64,000 bases of DNA from Fomes fomentarius (Eukaryota; Basidiomycota; Agaricomycetes; Polyporales; Polyporaceae): NCBI GenBank assembly GCA_022606135.1, contig JABYQN010000007.1:1364001-1428000 (forward strand), given 5' to 3'. A program made the translations under genes and the position numbers. The notes below the pieces were generated by a model. The model worked only from the letters and a program-made list of their open reading frames with translations. It ran no database searches and was not told where the DNA came from. Shown piece by piece: positions 35,517-49,833 of the stretch (positions are counted from its first letter, which is position 1; the number at the start of each line of letters is the position of its first letter).

Positions 35517-38500
35517 TCAGGTCTTGATTAACTCCCCTGCCTGCCTTACAGTCTCCTCCCTCTCCCTCGACGCCCTCACGATCTTCTCAACCTCAACATT
35601 GATCGCCCACACCCAAGAGTCCCTCTCCAGCTTGCTCCTCGTCCGGAACACTGCGACTTTGCGTTTGGCCGTTAGCGAAGGGATGTCTGCATCGTTGCTG
35701 TTCCTTCTTGCGCCTGTGGCAGCCCCGCGTACTTTTCGGTACCAGATGACGAACAGCGTGTCCTCCTCGCCGTCATCGGTTTCCAGGCCATCCTGGTAGC
35801 GTCGAGCCACAGGCGGTGCGTTCGCATCGTACTGCCCCTCCGGGAGGTACTGTGCAGCGAAGTAACCGGAGCAAACGTACGCGTCAAGCAAGTTGATGAC
35901 TTTCTTCTTGCGGTGGTGGAGCCAGCTCGAGCTGGTGATATGGAACTGCACGAGGTTTCCGGCGACAAGCACCAGCTGGGTGTGTCTAACGAACCGATGG
36001 TGGTTAGTCAGGCAACGCTTCTCAAAATGTAGGACTAGATAGAGCATGAACGTGCGGTATCAAGATAGAGAGGGACTCACTTGTATCGCCCCCACCAGCC
36101 CTTCCGGCCGTACAACCTTCCACACTTGAGTATCGGGCGACAGCCTTCCAGAACACACCAGTTATAGAAGAATGATAGGTCAGGCAAGGAGGCATCCCGG
36201 TCAGGGGGAGGTTCAGTGGGCAGTTCGCGCTCTCCTGCGTGAGGATGCTCCTCGCGAGGCCGTTGTGGTGTGATGCGCTCACGTCCGGTACTGAAGTGAG
36301 CGACATCCATCTCGAGACGGGCGTCGACCTGATGCCGCTTCTTCCAATACGTGATGAGGGACCGTAAGCGCACGATCCACTCCAATGCGGTCGTGCACGA
36401 GTACGCCTGTACTACTTTGTCAGTGCTCTGGCTCGCAGTCAAAATCTGGGACGAATTGAGCGTCACCTCAAACCTGATAACCCTGCCGGAAGTCAGCACA
36501 AGCTCGAACGACCGCCGCATCCGAAAGTGCGCCTTGTCTTTTGCCTGCGTCATGCCAACTTCGCCGCCGACGTCCTCGTCATCACCCTCGCCCCTATCGA
36601 CCTGCCCCCAGAATCCCACCGAATCCTCCCAGGCCGTCCCTTCAATGCCGTTGATCTGTTCTCCTTGTGGCAGTAGTAGCTGAAACGCACGCCGCACGGC
36701 AACAATGCTTCGCAGATCGGTCATACCCATTGCCTCCATGATCTGCAGCTGTCCACGGCGCACCTCCGCCTTACGCTGTGTGTCAGGCGATCCTGACGGG
36801 CTAGAGCCGGCCGCACTGGGTGGCGGCACGGTGCCAGGGGTACCGGGAGGGGGCGGCTGGTGCGAACGAGTAGGGTTGAGTGCGAAAAGGTATCCATCGT
36901 GCGTGACGAGGTACAACGACTGCTTGAGCTGGGAATTCGGCCGAATGCGATCCAGGTATCCCTCAATGGCAGGCGGCTCATCGAGGTGCGTGCCATCTTT
37001 CGTATGCACTCTCGTCGGGGAATGCAGCACCTTGCGGAACTCGAGATATGCAGGCTTGTCCGCCTGCTTCAACGCGAGCCCACAGAGAACCGCCCACTTC
37101 CGCGCGTTGCCCCGCACGTCATCCTCTTGCCACACCCAATCTAGATCCGTATTGAGCCGCCACGCCAGGTCGAAGGAGTCGCCCTCTTGCTTGGCATGTT
37201 CCATGAGGGCACAATACTCAGGAGCGGCACGAAGGTACTTTTCGCAGAGCCGGACGATATTGTCGCGTGTGAATACATTGTATGCGGCCTCTATGTCCGC
37301 GCCGTGGTATTCTGGGACGTCGACTGTTATGCGCGTGTCCAGCACTGGGGCCCGTACTTCGATGTACGGTGGCAATTGTCCACCAAGATGACGCCTAGGC
37401 GGGTAAGAGGATTGAACCCAATCACATACAGCAATCGTCGTTGGGATCACCTACCATAGATGCCACAACCAGTCCACCGCCCGACTACGGCTTTTCAGCT
37501 TGAATACGAATATATTCGTGCCTCTTGCGGAGCCGAAGAAATACCGACGACGTTTGCCATTGGTCTTCAACGGGGCCGGAGGGCAGGTCAGACAGAAGGT
37601 GAGATCGACGAAGGAGTAGAGGGACAATCTGGTGGACTCGGCTGCTAGAGGCACTAGAAACGACAGTCGTTTCGTTCCAGTGAACCACTCCTTTCCGAGA
37701 GTATGCTGGATGACTGCGTGAGACATAGGTATAAACAAAATATATTGTCAAGTACCACTTACATAGTCTTCGTACAGCTCTAGCCGATTCTTCCGCCATG
37801 CTACAATGTACTCTGCCCAACCCTCGTTCTCCAGGTGCCGAGTTGTCCGATTCTGCCATTCGTCGAATGTGGGGGATATCGCGTCTTCGGTATAAGACAC
37901 CCGGACCAGCATACGATCTGCTCTGACAAATGAGTGCCATTCGAGGTAGACAAGAGTCATCAGAGTTGACTATCGACTTGCCTCTCATTATGACATCTCC
38001 CCACTTGGTGCGGGCTTCGCTTGTGGTTTGTTCGACAGCGCCAGCGCTAGTAACCTTCACCGCATCTCCAGTACGAGCGAGCACTTCAGAAGGCGGGGCA
38101 GGAGTATCATCGTAGTGAACGTGAACCACCTTGCCCTTGCCCTTCGCCGGACTACAGGCGTTAGGGCTAATGATTCCTTCCAATATCCCATTGACCTTGA
38201 CTTCTGCAGTAGGTGTAGTGGAGGGACCAGGGTCAGATGGTGGTTCCTCAGCGAAGTCACTTGGCTGAGCCTTGTTGGACCCAACGAGCAGAGCAGTGGA
38301 GGAGTTTGGAGTCTCGGTCTTCAAAGCTAGATGCTCCCTAGAAACATTGGGAAACAAGTTCTGCATTTCATCTCCTGGAGTGACAACATTCAAGTGGGAT
38401 TGTGCCGTTACGAATGTCTCGGCTTCGGCGGAGGGAGGGAAGACTTGAATTGTGGGACGCACAGACGAGCTGCGACTTGTGGCCGCGTCCTCAGATAGCG

Positions 38501-38987
38501 ATGTGGGTGGTTTCAATGCATCGTCCAGGACGTCCACGCCGAGAAAGATACCGATGTCGAAAGAGTTGCCGACCCACTTCTGTACAGTCCCACTCTGTCT
38601 TTGTCGCTTGCGAGCGCGACCCCACTCAGTCTCCCGCCACCGCCTCTTCATCTCTGCCCGTACGCTCTTCCGCTGACTCTCGCCCCAGTCCTCGCGCTTG
38701 CCGCCATGCTTGAGGAAGAACTCGAGGGCGTGTCTTCTGATGACGTCCGAGATACTACTCGCGTCGTCAGAATCAGAGTCGTTACTAGAGTCCGTCTGTG
38801 TGCTTCCACCCAGCAGCCTGTGCCCGCGCTTTTGCTTCTGCTTCTGTGGTCGCCTGGGTTCGTCCTGGTATAATGCGGCGGCTGACAAGGGCCCGATGAA
38901 GCGTCGGCGGTACTTGTGCACATCTTCCCCCTTGATGACTGCCGTCGATGCGGTAAGGGTTATGGGAGCCACAGTTACCTCGGTCAT
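35517..38987 (-). CDS. Large PH-domain protein, Spo71/Mug56-like
   Basis: The start (ATG 38987, MTEVTVAPITLTAS) leads to DVHKYRRRFIGPLS, typical of the N-terminal region of the Spo71 group. It is followed by a basic helical stretch (RKSVRAEMKRRWRETEWGRA) and a long Ser/Thr/Pro linker. A first PH-like domain starts around GWAEYIVAWRKNRLELYED, continues after an intron as RLSFLVPLAAESTRLSLYSF, and ends in NIFVFKLKSRSRAVDWLWHL. The 457-residue exon (37450-36077) adds ANLYD-like helical sequence, an insert with a second PH (IEGYLDRIRPNSQLKQSLYL ... SCTTALEWIVRLRSLI) and the start of a third (LEGCRPILKCGRLYGRKG). The last exon completes it (SKLERDSWVWAINVEVEKIV). In yeast, Spo71 recruits Vps13 for prospore-membrane growth; this role is not shown here. 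Some internal joins are unresolved. Confidence 0.75.
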
Positions 38988-39233
38988 GGCGCAGAAGAGG
39001 GAGATAACAAGCGGAAGACACTGACAGAGAACGGAGAAGGCGTCCAGGCCGGCGCCCGCCAAAGTAGGTATGACGTTGTGGGGAAGACAACAGGCGCCCG
39101 ACAATCAGTTCTAAACTGTCATCTAAAAAGGGAATTCCCGCCTCTTCGTCTGTCGGCAACATCGTAGGCATCCGCAAACAAAGCGTGAGCGTGATTAACG
39201 TTGACCAGATAATCCGCTCTCGCCAGATTGACA
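38988..39233. promoter_or_regulatory. Bidirectional promoter region, Spo71-like / TBCD
   Basis: 246 bp between divergent start codons. No TATA or CCAAT box was recognised. Confidence 0.4.
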
Positions 39234-42200
39234 ATGGCCGAGATCGACGCCGATGCTCCCGAAGAAAAACAGCTCTATACTCGTTTCGAGAACAAGGACG
39301 AGTTCATCGCTCTGCGTGATCAGTTCCTGGCTATCGACCTCTATACAGCGCCCAGTCCAGAGCAGGACCAAGCAGAGGGACATCTGTTGCAGAGGTTGTC
39401 CAACATTGTACGTTGTCTATACTATGGTCTCTTTAGATGGTCAGACTAGTGAACTGACCTGTACTGTCTTCTAGTTTGATAGCTACCAAGAGCAATCCTA
39501 CCTATGGGATGCATACTTGGAGCAACTAGCCACCCCCGTGGTTGACACTCTAAAGGCGCATGCCAAGAAGTTTGTGAGCAGTAGCTCCGCTGCCGATGTC
39601 TCGGATACCAGACTACATCGTCTCGCATCTCTCCTTTATTTCTTCGTGAAATTTCGGGGATACAAGACCATCAGTATGTACTGAACTACTAGTATTCAGA
39701 GGAGTTTGGCTGATCTCACCCTCAGCAAGATTCTTTCCTCACGAAATTGCGGACTTGACAGTCACACTCGACTACATCACCGCCCCGAACAGTCCAGTAC
39801 AGCGCACGTATCAATGGGCCTTGCGCTACTCTCTGCTACTGTGGCTCTCACTTGTCTGCATGATACCGTTTGACCTGGAGCAGTTTGACGACGTCGGGAA
39901 ATCAGGAGAGACAGCGGCTCGCCTGGAGTCCGTAGCCAAGGCCTTTCTGGACAAAGCTGGTGTGGATCGCGATAGTGCCGCTCTCCTGCTATCAAGGCTC
40001 TACATGAGGTAATCAACCAAACGGTACTTCGATAAAGTTGGGTACTCATATGTTGCAGGAAAGACATGACATCGAGGTTCGCAGGATTGCTGACATGGGC
40101 ATCGGAGACGATTGAGAAGACAGTAGACTCATTTCTTGTACGTGATTGTGAACAACTTCCCTCTCATTGCTGACCAGGTTGGCTCTCAGGTTCTCGGCAT
40201 CTTGCGCACGCTTTGCGAGGTCACCAAGCTAGGATCGGCCGAACAAGCGCAAGCACACAAGGAAATGCTATCACAGGTTGCACAAACCGTAGAGTGCAAT
40301 GACACTCTGATGGGTAACACTTTCGTACGGAAGTTACGAACGAAGTTGATAGCAAGAGTTGTCGTGCGGCTTCTTCCTGGAAAAGCACGTAGGCTCCGCA
40401 CCAAGGGTGCGTTTTGTTCAATTGTGTTGTGGGTTGGACTTCAATGAACGGCTCGTGCAGGAAAGGTACTTACAGGCGAGGGTCACTCGACGACCCAGGA
40501 GGTTCTAGAGGAAGTCGACTTCGATATTCCAGAAGAGGTTGAAACCGTTCTGGAGGAACTCTTCAAGGCACTCCGTGACAAGGATACCGTTGTTCGGTAC
40601 TCGGCTGCGAAAGGTGTGGCGCGGATTTCCGAGCGACTTCCAGTAGACTTTGCCGAACAGGTCCTCGAACAAGTCTTCAAACTGTTCTCTATTCATTCTA
40701 TTGGAGTTGCCAGCTTGTACGATATGCCAAGTATCGCTGAGGCTACATGGCATGGAGCATGTCTCGCATGTGCAGAGATGGCCCGGCGCGGCCTCATCCC
40801 GGATGAACGACTCTCGGAGTTAATTGGATGGTTGTATAAGGTCGGTGCTTTGGTACGAGTCATCAGATGCCGCTTACCATCTGTCTACTAAAGGCGCTGT
40901 ACTTCGACATCCGGAAGGGAGCGCATTCAATTGGATCAAACGTACGAGACGCAGCCTCATACGTTCTTTGGTCGCTTGCTCGCTCGCAGGGTGTCGATGC
41001 ACTACGTCCGCATGCGTTGGAGCTTGCGAGGCGGCTTGTGACCGTATCACTCTTCGATCGCGACATTCCCATTCGACGCGCTACCAGTGCTGCATTCCAG
41101 GAGTATGTCGGCAGAACGGTGAGCCAATCAACGGTTGAACTCACCTAACATTAGCTAACATCCCTGGCAGGGCCTGTTCCCTCACGGCATCGACGTGTTG
41201 CGCAAGACCGACTTCTATGCGGTCGGCGTGCGCCGGAACTCTTTCTTGATTGCTGCTCCTGATGTTGCGCGGTGAGTGCAAATCGGTGCAAATCGCAATC
41301 CCGGCTTCATGGCTGCTGAATGAAACATACACAGGCACGAAGTATACCGTCCTGTCCTCATTGATCATTTGCTATCAGTTACCCTTCGACACTGGGATAC
41401 GACCATGAGGCAGGTTGGTGCCCAATCGCTCAGGGTTATCTGCGAACTGGATCTGGTCGAACTCGGTCCCGATGCTGCTGGTCGTGCAGTAAGTGGACCG
41501 ATCAGTAGAGCAAATGGTCGCTCACCAGGGGGAACCGCAGATGGGGCTGCTCAAGCTGTCAGACGCAGCAGATATTCATGGAGGACTCCTGGCACTCACC
41601 CAGCTCGCAGCAGCTTTCCGAGACTCACCGCACCGCCAGCAACTAGAGCCGGAACGACGCAAGGTCCGTTCCACCCGCTTCATGGATATACTATGAAACG
41701 TGGTCCTTATCCGTGTGGTTAGATCTTCGCCTCGCTCTGCAAGGTTCCGATCACAACTATCCAGTCCTCACGGCAGGAGCTCATCGCAGCCGCAGCATGC
41801 GAACTCATCGCCTCCGGCATTTCATATGCCGAGACGCAACACTCGCAGAGCGTAGTACCGCACTGGCGCCAGGTTGTGGACTCGGGGCTGAAGAGTAGAC
41901 ACGTTCCGGTGCAAGAAGCTGCTGCGGCCGCGCTTGCGGCAGTGAGCCGGCTGGTGGACTGTTCGGCGGTCGTGCAGAGGCTAATCAATGACTATGAGAG
42001 CGGAAGTCCACTAATGCAGCAGAGTCTGGCAAGGGTTCTCGGCGTTCTGAAATACGCCAGGTTTAGGCATGGCATAGTTGATGCTGTGAAGTGTCTACTC
42101 AGAATGGTCGATCGAAAGGTAGGTCGTCCACATTCACACCTCACCCGGCATGTTCCTGATTCTGAACCTGGTGGGAAGAGTGGTACTGGTTCGACAAACA

Positions 42201-43638
42201 TCGAAGCTCGTCGGAATGCATTTAGTTCCATGCCCCGGATTGTAGAGAACGTAGCAGACAATTTAACAGAACGTGAGCAGGTCGATGCTAATGCCGTACA
42301 GCCGCCGCTGACAGGCTTCTAGATCTCTCCGCGGACACTATTGTTCAGATGTTCGATGCCCTCTTAGACGGGTTGATGGACTACACGAGCGATGAGCGGG
42401 GAGACGTCGGCTCATGGGTGCGCATCTCGTGCGTGAAGGGTCTGACGTCCTTCGTCCGCATTCTCTTCTCGCATGCAAGTGCCTTGCCGGACTTTGCCAG
42501 CTACCTGCCGCCGGAGAAGTTCCACGACGCGCTCGCCGGCATTCTCAAGCAAGGGGTAGAGAGGCTGGACAACGTCAGACAGATTGCAGGAGAGAATTTC
42601 CTGGCTATCCTTCAGCACCCTCTACCTGCGGTCTCTGACCCAGTACCATGGACGATCCGGGGAGAAGAAAAGATGAAAGAACTATTCCTGAGGTATGTCC
42701 TTCGTCTCCGCCATTGTGCGGCTTTGAGGCCATTTGTGCAAACTGGATGATGCTTACGAGCACCACACAGTAACGAGGAGTCGGTTGAATGGAGTGTAGG
42801 CAATTGGCTGTTCCCCCGGGCGGTCCAGCTTCTCGATATCACAAGGTACCGTGATCAAGTCCTCGCCGGCATAACGCTCAGTGTCAGCACCAAGACGGAC
42901 AGTATCGTGCGTCATTCTTTCCTCAATGTGTCCATCGTCCACTGTATATGAAAGCTGGGATGACTCTTCTAGCAACGCCCTGTGGCATCCGCATTGGTTT
43001 CTTGGGCACTGAAAGCGCCAGTTACCACAGACGAGCGCGATCGATATGATCTCCGTGGCCTCGCGCGTGACCTTGTAGCGCAGGCATTGAAGAACGTCAC
43101 CTCAAATCACGTTGTCATTCCGGTTTTGCAAACGTTGAACATCATGCTAGAAGGCGATGTCTTCGAGCAGCTGGCACAGGATCCTGAAGGACTGGGAACG
43201 TGAGTGTCTGCTATTCGTCTAGACAGTAGTCGTGCACTAACCATACCTACCTGTCGCGCATAGGCTGCGATCGTTATTGTCACTTGTGACTAAGAATGCA
43301 GCACGGCTTAAGAACCCGCAGAGGATCAGTACGTCCATGAGATGGTCAGTGAATGTGAAATCTTGTGGGACCAACAACTGACGGTTGCATTCAGTCTTGT
43401 CAACCTCTTGACGATCTCCGGCCTACAGAAAACCTGTATCAGCCAGCTTTCGACTTATCTCGCACACCAATATCCGCGGGTCAGTTGGTAGTCGCGTATT
43501 CACCAGATCAGAATGCTGAGTCGCGCTTGCTAGGTGCGGATGGAGACAGCAGAATACCTTTACCTGGTGCTGTCTAGCAAGGATACAGGGTTGGAAACTG
43601 ACGACGTCGAAGAAATACTGTTGGAAACAGAATGGTGA
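39234..43638 (+). CDS. TBCD: Tubulin-specific chaperone D (TBCD / Alp1 / Cin1)
   Basis: Captures beta-tubulin and builds the alpha/beta heterodimer with cofactors E and C; cytosolic. The protein is made of HEAT-like helices over many exons, roughly a thousand residues. Recognisable parts are LYFFVKFRGYKTI and RFFPHEIADLTVTL near the N-terminus, LRYSLLLWLSLVCMIPFDLE, the ARL-binding type repeat DKDTVVRYSAAKGVARISER, LFSIHSIGVASLYDM, the highly conserved WHGACLACAEMARRGL and KALYFDIRKGAHSIGSNVRD, then RRATSAAFQEYVGRTGLFPH. The C-terminal TFCD_C region contains VRISCVKGLTSFVRIL and ends with DVEEILLETEW at 43638. Introns are 50-70 nt; joins were checked at most but not all exons, and I saw no disabling change. 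Confidence 0.92.
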
Positions 43639-44089
43639 AGAGTGACATTCTCCGGGCCTTTCTTTCCAACTGACACCCCGCGTTCAGGTCTTCTAGCAAT
43701 CAGTCTGTTGTACAAGACGCAGCTCGGCGCTGCATCGGATTATTGTCCTCTGCATCCGAAACTTACTATTAGTAGGGGCATGACGCACCGTTACTTGTTG
43801 CTACTTGTATACTACGGGGAGATAAGGAAAGGATTGTATACTAGTAATGTTGAGACCCATCATCCTTTACACTTCATCATTCTCAGTGTCAGAGTAAGTA
43901 ACAGCTGGAGCAGGCGTAGTTTGCAGAGAGACTGGGATTTGTGGTTGAGCCGGCGTGGGAAAATGACCGAAATGTATTCGTCTGTGGGCGTCTATACATT
44001 CGTAACTGCCGCTGGGCCGGACGTCACTGTTTCGAGAGTCCTTGGCTTTTGTACAACCTTCTCCTCCTTCACGACTCACGACTTCCGAC
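43639..44089. other. Intergenic: VMA2 promoter region
   Basis: About 450 bp between the TBCD stop and the VMA2 start. No supported gene and no clear motif. Confidence 0.45.
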
Positions 44090-46337
<2,248 letters not shown>

Positions 46338-47749
46338 GACTAGGCTGGTGGGCCGGCGCTCGAGCGCGACGCGAACATCGTGGGTTGGAGCGGGCATTGT
46401 ATCTCCGTTCGACGTGTGGAGGCGAAGCGGGGTACACGGACTTATGTCGTCGATGATGCCGGGGAAGTTATCGCCGGTGGAAGGAAGAGACGAGTCACGA
46501 CACACGAACATTGTTGCCGATTGCGCCCGTATTTGTTGTACATACCACCGTCAACGGTCATGACGAAGACGTTTGTTTCATTCTACCATTGCCAATCCAG
46601 CTGCACGCTACCGTCGACTACGACCACGGACCCATCACGCGTGCGATTTACGTTGGGGAGGTGGAGTAGTCAGCAATACAGCAGTGCAGGCAATTATTGA
46701 GATCGTACGAGATTGTCCTCGAGGCCCTGTGAGGGCGTACACATGGGACATGCGTGGTGGTTTTGACATTGCCCATTGCCCTGGTCGTTGTTCTCACCTA
46801 AATGGAGCTCTCTGTGTTGCGTCATTGTCTACGTATACCGCGCTTATGTTAGACACGGTTTGCAGTGCCAGCGTACTGCAGATATATAATCGTGACGTCA
46901 ACCTCATGAATGCGGGCAGCTTGAGATATCCGACCATGTCAGGCCGTGGATATCTGGATATCCAACTCAGTCAACGCCACATGTCCACGGCAGAGCAACG
47001 AAAACATCCAGTTCAAGCGCTTGCAGGTATCCGAGAGGGTGGTAACGTTGGATATCCTAACAACGTGACCGCAGTTTTTGGCAGACACAGAGCCGAATAC
47101 GTACAGCCGGTGAGATACACACAACCGCAGCCGCCCACCGACTCCCATGGCAGATATCCACAAGATCCTGCGACCCTGGCTCTCTCTCGTACGACGTATC
47201 TAACCAGCGTCAAGATCTGTCTGGCGACGCGGGGCTAGGCCCTCCCTTATTGGGGCCCTCCGTCGCGTATGTTGCTAATTATGCGTATTCGTATGAACTG
47301 GTTGTGCGTATGTCTTCATATCCTCGGGCCTCATGCGTCTCCAGTATGGTCTAGCGTTCATGTCCGCGCCTTCTTGCGAGTTCTAATCGCACCGACGGGA
47401 CCGTCCAGACGGTCTCGGCCTGCAGGTGGGCTTGTGACGCGTACACGTACACGAGAGAGGTGTCCCCCGCATCCACATTCCACCGCTTCCTGTGGATGGA
47501 CGGTACCTTCTCATGCCCCAAAAGCCGCATCGCTATAGGTATGTTCTCATGTCATGGCCACACCGTGTTGCATGGCCTGCTATACACGGCTTGGAAGTGC
47601 GCGCGTTCCGCGTAGCGAGCAAAGGGAGGCCTCGGTTTGGGGCGAAGTTTGAGATAAGGCTCCAACCACGGTCCACCCATCACCGCGGGAGCGTCGGCAT
47701 CCCGGCAGGAGCCTGTACAAGAAGTTGGGAATGTTGGCTGGTTGGTACA

Positions 47750-48290
47750 GATATCTAAGATCCGTATCGTACCACCATTCGACACGCCCTTCTTGGATAT
47801 CCAGCGTTATAACGCTGGATATCCGGCGCGCAGCGGCGACTCTGGATATCCAGACAGGCTGTAGATATCCAGGAACGCACGTGTTCGTAGGATATCCATC
47901 ATTCACAAGCTTCAGACACCAAGAACCATCGGGTTACCACCTTCTCATTCTGATACCTAACAGTATCAGTCTATCTTCGTTCTTTGACGGCATCAACCGC
48001 TGCAGTGGATATACTCAGCCACCCACTAGAACATCTCTACCCGCGAAACACAAAGGAGACGCATCCCGAGGAAGGTCTTACTCCGCCGCACCGGCACCAC
48101 CACGACGTCCGGGAAGCTCCGCTGCATGCGGCATGGCGGCACACGCCTAGGCCCTCATCTCTCGCATCTACTTGTCCGACAGCACTGGCAGCCCTTCTCG
48201 TGGGACTGTGTCTGGCTCGTGGCCAGTTCGAACGCGGTATCGCCGTCAACAGCGCGAAGGGGCCACTCTGGCGGATGAAAACACGAAGCG
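47750..48290 (+). repeat. Left copy of a diverged direct repeat (about 0.55 kb)
   Basis: Matches 50083-50720 in the same orientation. Shared blocks in the same order include AAGATCCGTATCGTA, GACACGCCCTTCTTG, GGATATCCAGACAGGC, CGGCATCA, GGATATACT, GCATGCGGCATGGCGGCA and AACGCGGTATCGCCGT near the ends. By eye the first 55 bases differ at about six positions; the middle has indels. It could be a terminal repeat of an old element or one copy of a small non-autonomous element. Confidence 0.75.
47795..47824. repeat. 30-bp perfect palindrome
   Basis: GGATATCCAGCGTTA is followed directly by its exact reverse complement, with no spacer. It lies near the start of the left direct repeat; the right copy lacks it. 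Confidence 0.9.
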
Positions 48291-48534
48291 CGCTGCGCGG
48301 AGCACACCCTGGACACACTGAACACCATGGTATATGCTTGAGTTCTGACCACAGGAATCAATATGACACGAACACAAGAATGTTACAAGTACCTCTATGG
48401 TGCGGTCTTCGTTTTTGTTGCCAGCAGCCTGAGGCTTTGTGTATCTCTGTACATGAAAATGGTGACACCGACGACGTCACACCGTCTTTCACCTCACCCG
48501 CCAGGCTCATGCACGTTCCGGTTTTCGTATCTCT

Positions 48535-48684
48535 CAGAGTGTGTGTGTATATATCACGGCGTGCATCCCAAAAATGTCAAGGCATGTAAACAAGAATGAT
48601 ATGTTTGGGTGACCCGTAGGCTGCTACAAAGATGTAAATGCCCTTGATATCTGGGGATGCACGCCGTGTATATTCGACACTCTG
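48535..48684. repeat. MITE-like inverted repeat
   Basis: The arm at 48535-48592 (begins CAGAGTGTGTG, contains CACGGCGTGCATCCC) is nearly the reverse complement of 48631-48684 (contains GGGATGCACGCCGTG, ends ACACTCTG). The loop is about 38 bp. The terminal 8 bases pair exactly (CAGAGTGT / ACACTCTG). No target-site duplication was clear. Confidence 0.75.
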
Positions 48685-48886
48685 GACGTTATCGATTATC
48701 GATTATCCTCGGTCCTTGAGTTCAAGTCGGCATCGGCCGTGCTCCATGACATTGACAAGGCGCTGAGTTCCTCGGTTTCCAATGCTTGTGCCTCTTCCAT
48801 CGTCCACCTGAACCTACCTAGCACCAGCACCAGTCAGCTAACATACCTCAGTTCGACTTCCGCAAATTCGCAGTCTCTTGCAGACA

Positions 48887-49833
48887 ATGAATCCTCAGAG
48901 TGTTGAAAACTACGAGGTCAGTAGGCTTAGGTCTTGACCAATATCTACTTCCCCCACTATTAGAGCCCCAGTCAGATTGCTCACCCTACCACGGTAGCAG
49001 ACGCATGCTAGGCTGCACGAAGGAGGGTATGACCTCGACGCGCTTTTGCGCGAGCAAGACAGGCAGAACAATGCATATTGGGACACTTGTGGCCACCCCT
49101 TGTTCTTTGTCTCGATCCTGGTCCTCAACAAGTCAACCAATACACGAGTTTGCGAGGCCCAGCAGCAGGTAGTCCTATAGCACCAGTGAGTGTCATGTAC
49201 GAGCTGCACTTGAAAGCCTCCACTTACCATACCATTTCTCAGGTTGTCTCTCTGTCTTGGGAGACTCTTCCATGCATGCCATACGAGCATGGAAGAGGCA
49301 TATGTGACAATGTTGTCTGTTTCGATCGTCGGGGTGGGAGTGGAGTGTTCCTAGGTGACCTCTTGGGGAGCCACAGCTTGCCTGAACTTGTGAATGGGGA
49401 TGGGGCAGGGTTGCCCGATGATGTTGCTGCAAAGATCTCCATTAGGATTGAGGTATGGGCACATATTTCCCATGTACATGGGCGCAGACTGACCAAACAT
49501 GGGCATACTAGTTCCCGGGTTGCGAGCCATACACTAGGCAAATCATGTCTCGCCGTTCAACAAGCACCGGTGAAACTATCTCTTTGATAACCCTAGCCCG
49601 TAAGATAGCAGAAGAGATGGCCAAGTTCATGGTGTGTCACTGCCTGGTCTCTGCTGAATGGATCCCGATTAACGTGCTGTCTGCAGGAGGTGACGACCAA
49701 GGCTCACAAACCTCTGATGCATGATGGGATAGTACTGGAGATGAAGGACCTTTTGCTATGCAGACTCTATGAATCCGCCTCGGGATCCTGGGTTCCGGAG
49801 TTCAAGGTCCCACACTGGAGTCCGCAAGCGTGA
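48887..49833 (+). CDS. Unrecognised 224-residue protein, five phase-0 exons, between direct repeats
   Basis: Exons 48887-48916, 49001-49168, 49243-49452, 49512-49631 and 49687-49833 join with every intron in phase 0 and no stop, giving 224 residues. Readable segments are MNPQSVENYE-THARLHEGGYDL and DALLREQDRQNNAYW (charged helix), CGHPLFFVSILVLNKST, LPELVNGDGAGLPDDVAAKI, SRRSTSTGETISLITLARKI then AEEMAKFM (helix), and LEMKDLLLCRLYES with a short tail ending SPQA. There is no signal peptide, membrane helix or catalytic motif I know. The consistent frame and clean splice sites argue that it was under selection. It sits between the two repeats at 47750-48290 and 50083-50720, so it may be cargo of a mobile element or a gene in a duplicated segment. 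Function unknown. Confidence 0.6.

Larger units (their letters stand above)
46338..48886. other. Gene-poor, repeat-bearing stretch
   Basis: About 2.5 kb. A plus-strand frame (46573-47238) is open for 221 codons but has no domain and no codon logic I trust. GATATC occurs repeatedly at 46925-47160 and again from 47795 onward. The left copy of a direct repeat and an inverted repeat lie here (listed separately). Confidence 0.5.

Noticed and set aside
46573..47238. 221-codon open frame
   Set aside because: Lies in GATATC-rich repeat DNA, shows no domain, and has competing frames on the other strand.
49169..49242. Frameshift in the unknown gene (stop just after exon 2)
   Set aside because: A normal 74-nt GT-AG intron removes it and keeps phase 0, so no frameshift is needed.
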